NCBI GenBank assembly: GCA_007132685.1
Contig: SLOC01000023.1
Coordinates: 1 to 6,448, forward strand
From: Candidatus Saccharimonadota bacterium
GTDB taxonomy: Bacteria; Patescibacteriota; Saccharimonadia; Saccharimonadales; SLHW01
DNA length: 6,448 bases
Direction of reading: 5' to 3'
Below the pieces are notes generated by a model, which was given only the letters and a program-made list of their open reading frames with translations, was not told the DNA's origin and ran no database searches. A program made the translations under genes and the position numbers. How positions within the stretch are numbered: position 1 is the stretch's first letter; each line of letters opens with the position of its first letter. Shown piece after piece: positions 1-6,430 of this stretch.

Positions 1-9
1 AACAGGGGG

Positions 10-38
10 ATTGTAGCACGAGTAACAGGTATTTTCTA
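10..38 (-). promoter_or_regulatory. Possible minus-strand promoter for a divergent gene off the left edge
   Basis: Read on the minus strand, positions 18-10 spell TGCTACAAT, an extended -10 (TGn followed by TACAAT, 5 of 6 to consensus). Positions 38-33 spell TAGAAA, 4 of 6 to TTGACA, and the spacer is exactly 17 nt. Transcription would start near position 3 and leave the window leftwards. The inference is a divergently transcribed neighbour whose start codon lies outside the window. No equally good + strand promoter for tilS is visible in 1-63; the best -10-like candidate is TAATTT at 43-48, without a matching -35. With only 63 bases of context this could be chance. Confidence 0.4.
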
Positions 39-63
39 GCGGTAATTTTTACTTCGCGCTACC

Positions 64-990
64 ATGGTTTTAGTGATTGAGATTACGCTTAAGCCAGGGA
101 CATATGTCGTAGCCGTGAGTGGCGGTGTTGATTCGGTTGTACTGCTAGACGTTTTAAGCAAACGGCATGCTTCACAAAACGAGATACAACCGACCCGACT
201 AGTTATAGCGCACTTTGATCACGGCATGCGAAAAGACTCAAAAAAAGATCGACAATTTGTAGCTGGGCTTGTCGAGCACTACGGACATACGTTTGTATAT
301 GGCGAGACCCAGCTTGGCAAAGACGCAAGTGAAGATGCAGCTCGACAAGCCCGCTACAGTTTTTTAAGGAAGTTGATGGATTCTGTGGATGCAAGGGCAA
401 TTGTAACGGCACATCACCAAGATGATGCATTAGAGACGGCAGTATTTAACCTGTTGCGAGGCACTGGGCGATACGGTGTTATGTTACGGGAGACAAGCGA
501 AGACATTTGGCGACCGCTACTACCGTATAACAAAAACACTCTACGTGCATACGCGAAAAAACATAACCTACACTGGCGAGAAGACAGCACGAATCAAGAC
601 ACAAGCTACAGCCGAAACTATATCCGAAACGTACTGCTCAAACAGTTATCCTCGAAACAACGCAAAAACCTAGATAATTATATAAACCGCACAAGACAGC
701 TTGATGAGGATATCGAGGCTTGTTTGGCGCAGCTTCTTCATCAACAACCCAGCACTTATCAACTAAATCGTGAGTTTTTTTCTGCGCTTCCGCATATGGT
801 TGCAAAGGAGTTTCTTGTGTATTGGTTGCGCCAAAATCAGGTATACGGTTTTGACAGAAAAACAATCGAACGACTTAGTGTTGCTATCAAAACAGGGCGC
901 CCGGGCAAGAGGTATGATGTTGTAGACGGTAAGATTATTGCGCTGGCCACACAAAGCGCAACCTTAAAAAACCAGCCAAGAAAGGACTAA
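64..990 (+). CDS. tilS: tRNA(Ile)-lysidine synthase TilS, short form
   Basis: TilS ligates lysine to C34 of the CAU anticodon of tRNA-Ile2, using ATP through an adenylated intermediate. This switches the tRNA from AUG to AUA reading and from methionine to isoleucine charging; it acts in the cytoplasm. The 308-aa product opens with the PP-loop SGGVDS (19-24). Further family motifs follow: HFDHGMR (50-56), EDAARQARYSF (90-100), TAHHQDDALET (115-125), LLRGTG (130-135), RPLLP (150-154) and REDSTN (172-177) with the SRNYIRN stretch (183-189). Residues about 200-290 are a helical substrate-binding region. The separate C-terminal domain of the roughly 430-aa E. coli enzyme is absent, so this resembles the compact Aquifex-type enzyme. 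The ATG at 64 places the PP-loop at the usual distance from the N-terminus. No Shine-Dalgarno precedes it. It ends in TAA, 36 nt before ftsH and in the same frame. Confidence 0.97.
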   Translation: MVLVIEITLKPGTYVVAVSGGVDSVVLLDVLSKRHASQNEIQPTRLVIAHFDHGMRKDSKKDRQFVAGLVEHYGHTFVYGETQLGKDASEDAARQARYSFLRKLMDSVDARAIVTAHHQDDALETAVFNLLRGTGRYGVMLRETSEDIWRPLLPYNKNTLRAYAKKHNLHWREDSTNQDTSYSRNYIRNVLLKQLSSKQRKNLDNYINRTRQLDEDIEACLAQLLHQQPSTYQLNREFFSALPHMVAKEFLVYWLRQNQVYGFDRKTIERLSVAIKTGRPGKRYDVVDGKIIALATQSATLKNQPRKD

Positions 991-1010
991 AAATCTGATA
1001 GTAATTCAGG

Positions 1011-1026
1011 TATAATACCCAGGTCT
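1011..1026 (+). promoter_or_regulatory. ftsH promoter -10 box with near-leaderless start
   Basis: A perfect TATAAT lies at 1011-1016, only 10 nt before the ftsH ATG at 1027. A start 7-9 nt beyond the box falls at 1023-1025 (G1023 is the best purine), leaving a leader of 2-4 nt. No -35 is convincing: the hexamer at 988-993 with a 17-nt spacer matches TTGACA at 3 of 6 and overlaps the tilS stop codon. No Shine-Dalgarno is present. The promoter call rests on the perfect hexamer in a 36-nt gap and on a matching arrangement before murJ. Confidence 0.65.
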
Positions 1027-2904
1027 ATGGATAAGAACAGTTTTGGAAAACGACCAAACCGTAAGCCCGGAGGCAAGAGTAATCGCTTTAAAAACGCTGG
1101 TTTTTTCGCATTTATAGCACTCATTGGTCTGATTATTTTTGCATCAGTCAATCAGTCACCTGATCTGGAGGAAGTAGCCCTGTCTGAGGTTATCGAGCGG
1201 GCAAACGAAGGCGAATTTTCACGGATAGAGATAAAGGGTAACGAGCTAGTTATCACAGAAGAGGACGAGGAAGATCCAACGCTCACCTCCTTCAAAGAAG
1301 ACGGTGTATCGATTTATGAACAAGGTTTAGAGCGAGGTGTCGAAGGATTGACGGTGGACCCTCAACCAGAGGGAACAACCGGTCAAACGTTTGCGAACAT
1401 CGGCATATCACTGCTACCAGTGCTGCTTATCGGTGCGATACTGCTATTTATGCTCAGGAGCGCACAAGGGCAAGGAAATCAAGCGATGAGTTTTGGTAAA
1501 AGCAAAGCCAAGCTCTACGGTAATGAGAAGCAAAAAGTGATGTTTAAGGATATCGCTGGCTCGGCTGAAGCAAAACAGGACTTGCAAGAGGTGGTTGAGT
1601 TTCTAAAGTATCCAAAAAAGTTTGAATCGCTGGGTGCAAAAATTCCCAAAGGTGTGCTCCTGGTTGGTTCGCCAGGTACTGGTAAAACGATGCTCGCACG
1701 CGCTGTAGCAGGTGAAGCTAAGGTGCCGTTCTTCAGTATATCTGGCTCTGAGTTCGTTGAGATGTTTGTAGGTGTCGGCGCTAGTCGTGTGCGAGATTTG
1801 TTTGCCAAGGCTAAGAAGAACTCGCCATGCATTATCTTCATCGATGAAATCGACGCTGTTGGGCGTAGACGTGGCAGTGGCATGGGCGGTGGACACGATG
1901 AGCGCGAGCAGACACTTAACCAGATACTGGTAGAGATGGATGGTTTTGAGCAGGGTGCCAACGTAATCGTGTTGGCAGCCACAAACCGAGCCGATGTACT
2001 TGACCCGGCATTACTTAGGCCTGGTCGGTTTGACCGCCGCGTCAACATTACTCTTCCTGACAGACAAGACCGTGAAGCGATTTTGAAGATTCACTATGAA
2101 AAGAAGCCACTGGCAGGTGATGTTGACATTAGTGCGCTTGCTGCAAAAACCGCAGGCTCTTCGGGTGCAGATTTACAAAATATAGCTAATGAATCATCCA
2201 TCGTTGCGGCTCGCAAAAACCACAAAAAGATAACCAATGCTGATGTAACCGAAGCGTTTGAACGAGTAGCTATTGGCCCAGAGCGCCGCAACAAGATTAT
2301 GAGCGAGAAAGAGAAGCACATTACTGCGTATCACGAGGCAGGACATGCGATAGTCGGTCATGTGCTTCCAGACAGTGACATGGTGCACAAGGTGACTATC
2401 ATACCGCGCGGTGGAACTGGCGGTGTGACGTGGTTTATCCCACCAGAAGACAAGAGCTACCACAGTATTATCGAGTATAAGGATGTATTGGCGCGTATGC
2501 TCGGTGGCCGTATTGCCGAGGAAGTTGTTTTTGGTAAAGATCGTGTTACCACTGGCGCTGGATCTGACCTGCAGAAAGCAGCTGAGTTAGCGCGGGATAT
2601 GATTATCAACCAAGGTATGGGTACAAAATTACGGGATCAGGTATTCCATGTGGAAGAAGGAACAATGATTGATCGCATGGTGCATGAGAAGCAATATAGC
2701 GAAGATACCGCCAAGCTGATAGACGAAGAAGTCGAAGCGCTCGTGAAGGAGGCCGCTGATCGTGCCCGCATCGTCATACAGAAGAATAAGCAAAAGCTAG
2801 AAGAATTAAAAGACGCGCTACTAGAGAGAGAAACCATAGAAGCCGAAGAAGTTAAGCGGATACTCGAAGGCTCAGCGCTGCCCGAACAAGCAAAGCTCTA
2901 CTAG
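1027..2904 (+). CDS. ftsH: ATP-dependent zinc metalloprotease FtsH
   Basis: FtsH is a hexameric membrane-anchored AAA+ protease that extracts and degrades misfolded membrane proteins and short-lived regulators. The 625-aa product has a basic N-terminus (1-23), membrane helix 1 (about 24-41), a short extracytoplasmic segment with an acidic cluster (79-83), and membrane helix 2 (about 124-143). The AAA+ core follows: Walker A GSPGTGKT (214-221), pore loop MFVG (246-249), Walker B IIFIDEID (269-276) and the second region of homology with arginine fingers R331 and R334. The protease domain carries HEAGH (436-440); H436 and H440 should bind zinc, E437 is catalytic and D514 is the likely third ligand. 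The C-terminus (about 560-612) is helical and charged. Length is typical of the family. Serine 215 replaces the usual proline of GPPGTGKT; all catalytic residues remain. The ATG at 1027 is the only start that keeps the first membrane helix and does not run back to the tilS stop. Confidence 0.99.
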   Translation: MDKNSFGKRPNRKPGGKSNRFKNAGFFAFIALIGLIIFASVNQSPDLEEVALSEVIERANEGEFSRIEIKGNELVITEEDEEDPTLTSFKEDGVSIYEQGLERGVEGLTVDPQPEGTTGQTFANIGISLLPVLLIGAILLFMLRSAQGQGNQAMSFGKSKAKLYGNEKQKVMFKDIAGSAEAKQDLQEVVEFLKYPKKFESLGAKIPKGVLLVGSPGTGKTMLARAVAGEAKVPFFSISGSEFVEMFVGVGASRVRDLFAKAKKNSPCIIFIDEIDAVGRRRGSGMGGGHDEREQTLNQILVEMDGFEQGANVIVLAATNRADVLDPALLRPGRFDRRVNITLPDRQDREAILKIHYEKKPLAGDVDISALAAKTAGSSGADLQNIANESSIVAARKNHKKITNADVTEAFERVAIGPERRNKIMSEKEKHITAYHEAGHAIVGHVLPDSDMVHKVTIIPRGGTGGVTWFIPPEDKSYHSIIEYKDVLARMLGGRIAEEVVFGKDRVTTGAGSDLQKAAELARDMIINQGMGTKLRDQVFHVEEGTMIDRMVHEKQYSEDTAKLIDEEVEALVKEAADRARIVIQKNKQKLEELKDALLERETIEAEEVKRILEGSALPEQAKLY

Positions 2905-2935
2905 CGCAGTAAAAAAACAGAGGCAGTATTTTCGG

Positions 2936-2972
2936 TGGATATCTTGGGCCATCGCGCTTATAATAAGGGCGA
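2936..2972 (+). promoter_or_regulatory. murJ promoter, leaderless or nearly so
   Basis: A -35-like TGGATA (2936-2941, 4 of 6) and a perfect TATAAT (2959-2964) are separated by exactly 17 nt. The murJ ATG begins at 2973, 8 nt after the -10 box, so transcription would start at G2971, A2972 or the A of the start codon itself. The leader would be 0-2 nt. An AAGGG at 2965-2969 sits only 3 nt from the ATG, too close for a normal ribosome binding site, and would lie upstream of the transcript start. No terminator hairpin was found in the 68-nt ftsH-murJ gap, so transcription from ftsH may also continue into murJ. Confidence 0.7.
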
Positions 2973-4556
2973 ATGAACAGTTTTTTTCGGCGTGCAAATA
3001 AACGAATCAGTTTTGGCAGCGCCGCCACACTTCTCGTTGTAGTTGCGTTGGGCGGACAGTTGCTTGGTTTCTTGCGCAACCGTTTAATTAGCGCCAACTT
3101 TACGGTGTTTGACCCTGGTGCCTCGGATGCGTTTTTCGCGGCGTTTCAGATACCTGATTTCTTTTTCTATACCATAGCAGCCGGTGCGCTCGGTGTTGCG
3201 TTTATACCAGTTCTAGCAGATCGTCTGGAGATGCATGACCGAAAGAGTGTTTGGGAGCTTTCCAGTAGCTTACTTAATTTGCTCGCTATAGTCATGAGCG
3301 TCGTAGGATTATTAATTTTTCTTTTTGCACGGCCGCTCATGGGGCTCTTAGCCCCGAATCTGCCCGCAGAAAACTTTGAGCAAGCAGTAACGATAATGCG
3401 ACTCATATCGCTTAATCCACTTTTGTTTACGCTTTCTGGGATTCTTACTAGTGTTCAGCAGTTATTCGGTCGGTTCTTCTTTTATGCAATCGCTCCGTTG
3501 ACGTATAACCTGTCGATTATCTTTAGCATCTATATCTTTCAGGACACTCTAGGAATAATTGGGCTTGGCGTCGGTGCTTTGGCTGGCGGAGTAATTCAGC
3601 TACTTATTGCGACTCTGGGCTTGTTTGGTCTCGGGTTTCGCTATCGACCAACGATACGCATCACCGAACCGTTTAAGAAGATCCTCTCTCAGCTACCACC
3701 TCGCTCGCTTGACCAAGGCGTTCACCAGGTCAACAGTGTGGTTGAGGTGAACCGTGCCCAGGCACTAGGTACTGGTCCGGTGAGCTACTACAACTTTGCT
3801 CTCACACTTATGAACGTCCCGGTAATGCTGCTTGGTAACTCGATTGCGACCGCGGCTTTTCCGCGCTTAGCGGAACGAGTCGCCCAGAACCGTCCGGATC
3901 TTTTCAGAAAAGACTTTATTCGTATCTTGCGCATCATGATCTGGTTGACCCTGCCTGTAATTGTCGTATCGTACTTTGGTCGAGGATACTTGGCGCGTTT
4001 GATTTTTGGTGATGTAGCCCCAGAAGTTGCGCTCATTTTTGGTTATTTAACGATAGCGATATTCTTTCGGGTCATCTACAGCCTTATTTCTCGTTATTTT
4101 TATGCACACAAAGATACGCGTACACCGCTATATGTGTCGGTCGTATCTATCGCCTTAAATATCTTTTTAGCCTTTACACTTGCTCGTCCTGATATGTACG
4201 GCATATCTGGACTTGCTATGGCGCAGTCTATTACAGCCGCCTTCCAAGCAACATTACTTTCAGTTATCATGGTGCGTCGGGATAAGAAAATATTTAACAC
4301 GGAATTTTGGGCAGCGATTACCCGGATTATTTCGGTTACAGGGTTTAGCATATTAACGGCATATGTCATGGTATCTATATTGCCACTTGAAATTACTGAT
4401 CGAGGAATTATTACACTTGGGAGCAAGTTCTTCGCTATTACTGGGGTGACGCTTATAGTCCACTTGCTCGTTTCTTCAGTATTTGGGCTGGTTGAAGCAA
4501 AAGTAACCTTGCGGAAGTTCAAGCAACTGGTATTAAAGCCGATAAAAATATCCTGA
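2973..4556 (+). CDS. murJ: Lipid II flippase MurJ (MviN family)
   Basis: MurJ belongs to the MOP superfamily and moves lipid II, the peptidoglycan precursor, from the inner to the outer leaflet of the cytoplasmic membrane. The 527-aa product is almost entirely membrane-embedded; I count about 14 hydrophobic segments, as expected for the family (E. coli MurJ has 511 residues). Family signatures are LLGFLRNRLI (30-39), SDAFFAAFQIPD (51-62), GALGVAFIPVLA (71-82) and the segment 271-300 (SYYNFAL at the start, AAFPRLAE at 294-301), which matches the helix-7 to helix-8 region. By eye alignment to E. coli MurJ, R24 is kept as R35 and D39 as D52. R18 becomes Q29, R52 becomes F65, E57 becomes A70 and R270 becomes A276. 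The basic C-terminal tail ends KPIKIS. A wall-precursor flippase is the best call; another lipid-linked substrate cannot be excluded. It ends in TGA. Confidence 0.94.
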   Translation: MNSFFRRANKRISFGSAATLLVVVALGGQLLGFLRNRLISANFTVFDPGASDAFFAAFQIPDFFFYTIAAGALGVAFIPVLADRLEMHDRKSVWELSSSLLNLLAIVMSVVGLLIFLFARPLMGLLAPNLPAENFEQAVTIMRLISLNPLLFTLSGILTSVQQLFGRFFFYAIAPLTYNLSIIFSIYIFQDTLGIIGLGVGALAGGVIQLLIATLGLFGLGFRYRPTIRITEPFKKILSQLPPRSLDQGVHQVNSVVEVNRAQALGTGPVSYYNFALTLMNVPVMLLGNSIATAAFPRLAERVAQNRPDLFRKDFIRILRIMIWLTLPVIVVSYFGRGYLARLIFGDVAPEVALIFGYLTIAIFFRVIYSLISRYFYAHKDTRTPLYVSVVSIALNIFLAFTLARPDMYGISGLAMAQSITAAFQATLLSVIMVRRDKKIFNTEFWAAITRIISVTGFSILTAYVMVSILPLEITDRGIITLGSKFFAITGVTLIVHLLVSSVFGLVEAKVTLRKFKQLVLKPIKIS

Positions 4557-4567
4557 CAAATATAACC

Positions 4568-4576
4568 TGTTATACT
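4568..4576 (+). promoter_or_regulatory. lepA extended -10 promoter
   Basis: TGTTATACT at 4568-4576 is an extended -10: TGn followed by TATACT, 5 of 6 to TATAAT. No -35 lies at 16-18 nt, which is common when the TGn extension is present. CTGACA at 4553-4558 overlaps the murJ stop and matches TTGACA at 5 of 6, but its 12-nt spacer is too short. Transcription would start near A4584, giving a leader of about 36 nt, unlike the nearly absent leaders predicted for ftsH and murJ. No stable hairpin is evident in that leader. Confidence 0.6.
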
Positions 4577-4607
4577 GTTCGCTACGCTGCAACAAGATAA
4601 GTCATCT

Positions 4608-4613
4608 AGAGAG
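4608..4613 (+). promoter_or_regulatory. Weak ribosome binding site of lepA
   Basis: AGAGAG ends 6 nt before the lepA ATG at 4620. It is a purine-rich, weak Shine-Dalgarno at roughly normal spacing. It is the only plausible ribosome binding site before any of the four genes and supports the ATG at 4620 as start. Confidence 0.4.
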
Positions 4614-4619
4614 TCACGT

Positions 4620-6401
4620 ATGAGACAAGAACACATCAGAAATTTTTGTATTATCGCGCACATCGATCATGGTAAGTCGACTTTGGCAGATCGTTTGATG
4701 GAACAAACCAAAACTGTTGACCAGCGGAGCATGAAAGAGCAGCTGCTAGACAAGATGGACCTCGAGCGTGAAAAGGGTATTACAATTAAGCTAGCACCAG
4801 TTCGTATGCTACACGAGGACTACGAGCTTAATCTCATAGACACCCCAGGACACGTTGATTTCAGCTACGAGGTCTCTCGTAGCCTGCAGGCATGCGAGGG
4901 AGCCTTGCTGGTCGTCGATGCTTCACAGGGTATACAGGCACAAACCCTTGCCAATGTTTACTTAGCTATGGAGGCTGAGCTAGAGATTATTCCTGTCTTA
5001 AACAAGATTGATTTGCCCGCGGCCGATGTGGAACGAGTGAGCGCTGAAGTGATGAGCCTACTCGGTTGCAATCAGGAGGATATATTGCTGGTGTCTGCAA
5101 AAACTGGCGAAGGGGTAGCAGATGTGTTACCGGCTATCGTTGAACGGGTGCCCCCACCACGCGGGAACCCTGATACACCACTTAGAGCCCTTATATTTGA
5201 TAGTTATTACGATGATTACCGGGGCGTGATTTTGTATACACGGATAATTGACGGGAGCCTAAAGAAAAATCAGTCCATTGCCATGATGGCGACTGAAGCT
5301 GAGGGACTAGCACTGGAAATCGGTTCTCTTTCGCCAGACATGAAGCCCGCAGGCTCTTTAGCAAGTGGGGAGATTGGCTATATCGTGACAAACTTAAAAA
5401 GCGCTCGTGAAGCCAAAGTCGGCGATACAATTACTTCCGCTGAAAAGCCAGCGAGCCAAGCACTTCCTGGATACAAGAACGTTAAGCCGTTTGTCTATGC
5501 CGGGGTATTCCCAGAAAGCAACGAACAGTATCAAGAATTAAAAGAAGCTATCGAAAAGCTGGCGTTGAGCGATTCAGCCCTGCAGTATGTTCCAGAGAAT
5601 TCACCAGTGCTTGGTTTTGGGGTGCGGGTAGGGTTCCTGGGGTTGCTACATATGGATATCGTCCGTGAAAGATTAGAACGCGAGTATGATATCAATCTAG
5701 TGGTAACCAATCCATCCACTGACTACCAAGTTGTCCTGCAGGACGGAACAGAAATGACTATCCAATCAGCGACTGATTTGCCCGACCCTGAAACGATTGA
5801 AGAGATTCGAGAGCCATGGATTCGTGGAGAAATCGTCGTACCAAAACAGTATGTTGGCGAAGTAATCCAGCTTATTGCAGCAAAGCGTGGGGTGCAGCGC
5901 AATATTAGCTATGTTGACGCTCAGTTGGCATTGGTTAGCTTTGATGCGCCACTTGCTAATCTACTTACTGATTTTTACGACCAGCTAAAGAGTGTGACTA
6001 GTGGGTACGGCTCGTTCAACTATGAATTACACGATTACCGCGTAGAAGATCTTGTGAAGTTGGATTTCTATGTTGCCAATGAGCCAGTGGACGCGCTCAG
6101 CGTTATTGTACATCGTAGCGAGGCTGAACCACTCGGAAGAGAAATAGTTAAAAAGTTAAAAGAGATTATTCCTCGACAAAACTTTCAGGTTGCCTTGCAG
6201 GCCGCGATAGGCGGAAAATTTATCGCTCGAGAGAACGTCAAGGGATATCGTAAAGACGTTACTGCTAAGTTATACGGTGGTGATGTTACAAGACGGAAAA
6301 AGTTGCTTGAAAAGCAGAAAAAAGGAAAAGCCAGAATGAAGCGGTTCGGTAAAGTAGACATTCCTTCCGAAGCATTCACAGTACTGCTAAAACGGGATTA
6401 A
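4620..6401 (+). CDS. lepA: Elongation factor 4 (LepA), ribosomal GTPase
   Basis: LepA/EF4 is a translational GTPase that binds the ribosome, with proposed roles in back-translocation of stalled ribosomes, initiation and 30S maturation; it is cytoplasmic and partly membrane-associated in E. coli. The 593-aa product is full length. GTPase motifs are G1 AHIDHGKST (13-21), G2 around EREKGITIK (49-57, T55), G3 DTPGH (74-78, catalytic H78), G4 NKID (128-131) and G5 SAKTG (159-163). Domain II follows (about 187-275), then an EF-G-like domain III (about 288-365) and domain V (about 398-480). The LepA-specific C-terminal domain ends with GYRKDVTAKLYGGDVTRRKK (542-561), KGKARMK and IPSEAF (581-586), which separates it from EF-G, TypA and tetracycline-resistance GTPases. 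The N-terminus MRQEHIRNFCIIAHID matches the family start exactly. It follows murJ by 63 nt with its own promoter, and a hairpin begins 3 nt after its TAA stop. Confidence 0.99.
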   Translation: MRQEHIRNFCIIAHIDHGKSTLADRLMEQTKTVDQRSMKEQLLDKMDLEREKGITIKLAPVRMLHEDYELNLIDTPGHVDFSYEVSRSLQACEGALLVVDASQGIQAQTLANVYLAMEAELEIIPVLNKIDLPAADVERVSAEVMSLLGCNQEDILLVSAKTGEGVADVLPAIVERVPPPRGNPDTPLRALIFDSYYDDYRGVILYTRIIDGSLKKNQSIAMMATEAEGLALEIGSLSPDMKPAGSLASGEIGYIVTNLKSAREAKVGDTITSAEKPASQALPGYKNVKPFVYAGVFPESNEQYQELKEAIEKLALSDSALQYVPENSPVLGFGVRVGFLGLLHMDIVRERLEREYDINLVVTNPSTDYQVVLQDGTEMTIQSATDLPDPETIEEIREPWIRGEIVVPKQYVGEVIQLIAAKRGVQRNISYVDAQLALVSFDAPLANLLTDFYDQLKSVTSGYGSFNYELHDYRVEDLVKLDFYVANEPVDALSVIVHRSEAEPLGREIVKKLKEIIPRQNFQVALQAAIGGKFIARENVKGYRKDVTAKLYGGDVTRRKKLLEKQKKGKARMKRFGKVDIPSEAFTVLLKRD

Positions 6402-6430
6402 AAAACCCAGCTCTCTTGAGAAAGCTGGGT
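6400..6430 (-). terminator. Intrinsic terminator, best oriented for a convergent minus-strand gene
   Basis: ACCCAGCT (6405-6412) pairs perfectly with AGCTGGGT (6423-6430). The inner bases add two more pairs (T6414-A6421, C6415-G6420) after a C-A mismatch, with a TTGA loop. On the minus strand the stem runs straight into six T (complement of A6400-A6405), a textbook intrinsic terminator. On the + strand the stem is followed by AAAATCTGAGCG before a TTTTT at 6443-6447, so it is a poor terminator for lepA unless read as a delayed U tract. The T tract overlaps the last bases of the lepA stop codon. The inference is a convergent gene entering from the right edge. Confidence 0.75.

Noticed and set aside
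1..39. Possible C-terminal end of an upstream + strand gene (12 codons, then TAG at 37-39)
   Set aside because: Twelve codons cannot identify a protein, other frames are also open for similar lengths, and the competing reading of this region is a minus-strand promoter.
476..673. 65-codon + strand open frame within tilS
   Set aside because: It overlaps the conserved TilS motif region in another frame, has no start signal and resembles no known protein.
1515..2048. 177-codon minus-strand open frame inside ftsH
   Set aside because: It is antisense to the most conserved part of the AAA+ core, is rich in Ser, Thr and Pro as expected from the complement of that frame, and shows no recognisable family or start signal.
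2965..2969. AAGGG as a Shine-Dalgarno for murJ
   Set aside because: It is only 3 nt from the ATG and would lie upstream of the predicted transcript start, so it is unlikely to act as a ribosome binding site.
4554..4565. Could TGA be a sense codon (glycine), as in Gracilibacteria or SR1?
   Set aside because: No in-frame TGA is needed inside any of the four full-length genes, and TGA ends murJ at the expected C-terminus. A TAA follows two codons later, so murJ alone is not decisive, but the lack of TGA among the many glycine codons favours the standard bacterial code.
4553..4576. CTGACA (4553-4558) as the -35 of the lepA promoter
   Set aside because: The hexamer is good, but the spacer to TATACT is 12 nt, far short of 16-18. 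The TGn extension explains the promoter better.
4100..4663. 187-codon minus-strand open frame spanning the end of murJ, the gap and the start of lepA
   Set aside because: Most of it is the complement of murJ membrane segments. It begins inside the conserved LepA G1 region, has no recognisable motif, and is best explained as a shadow.
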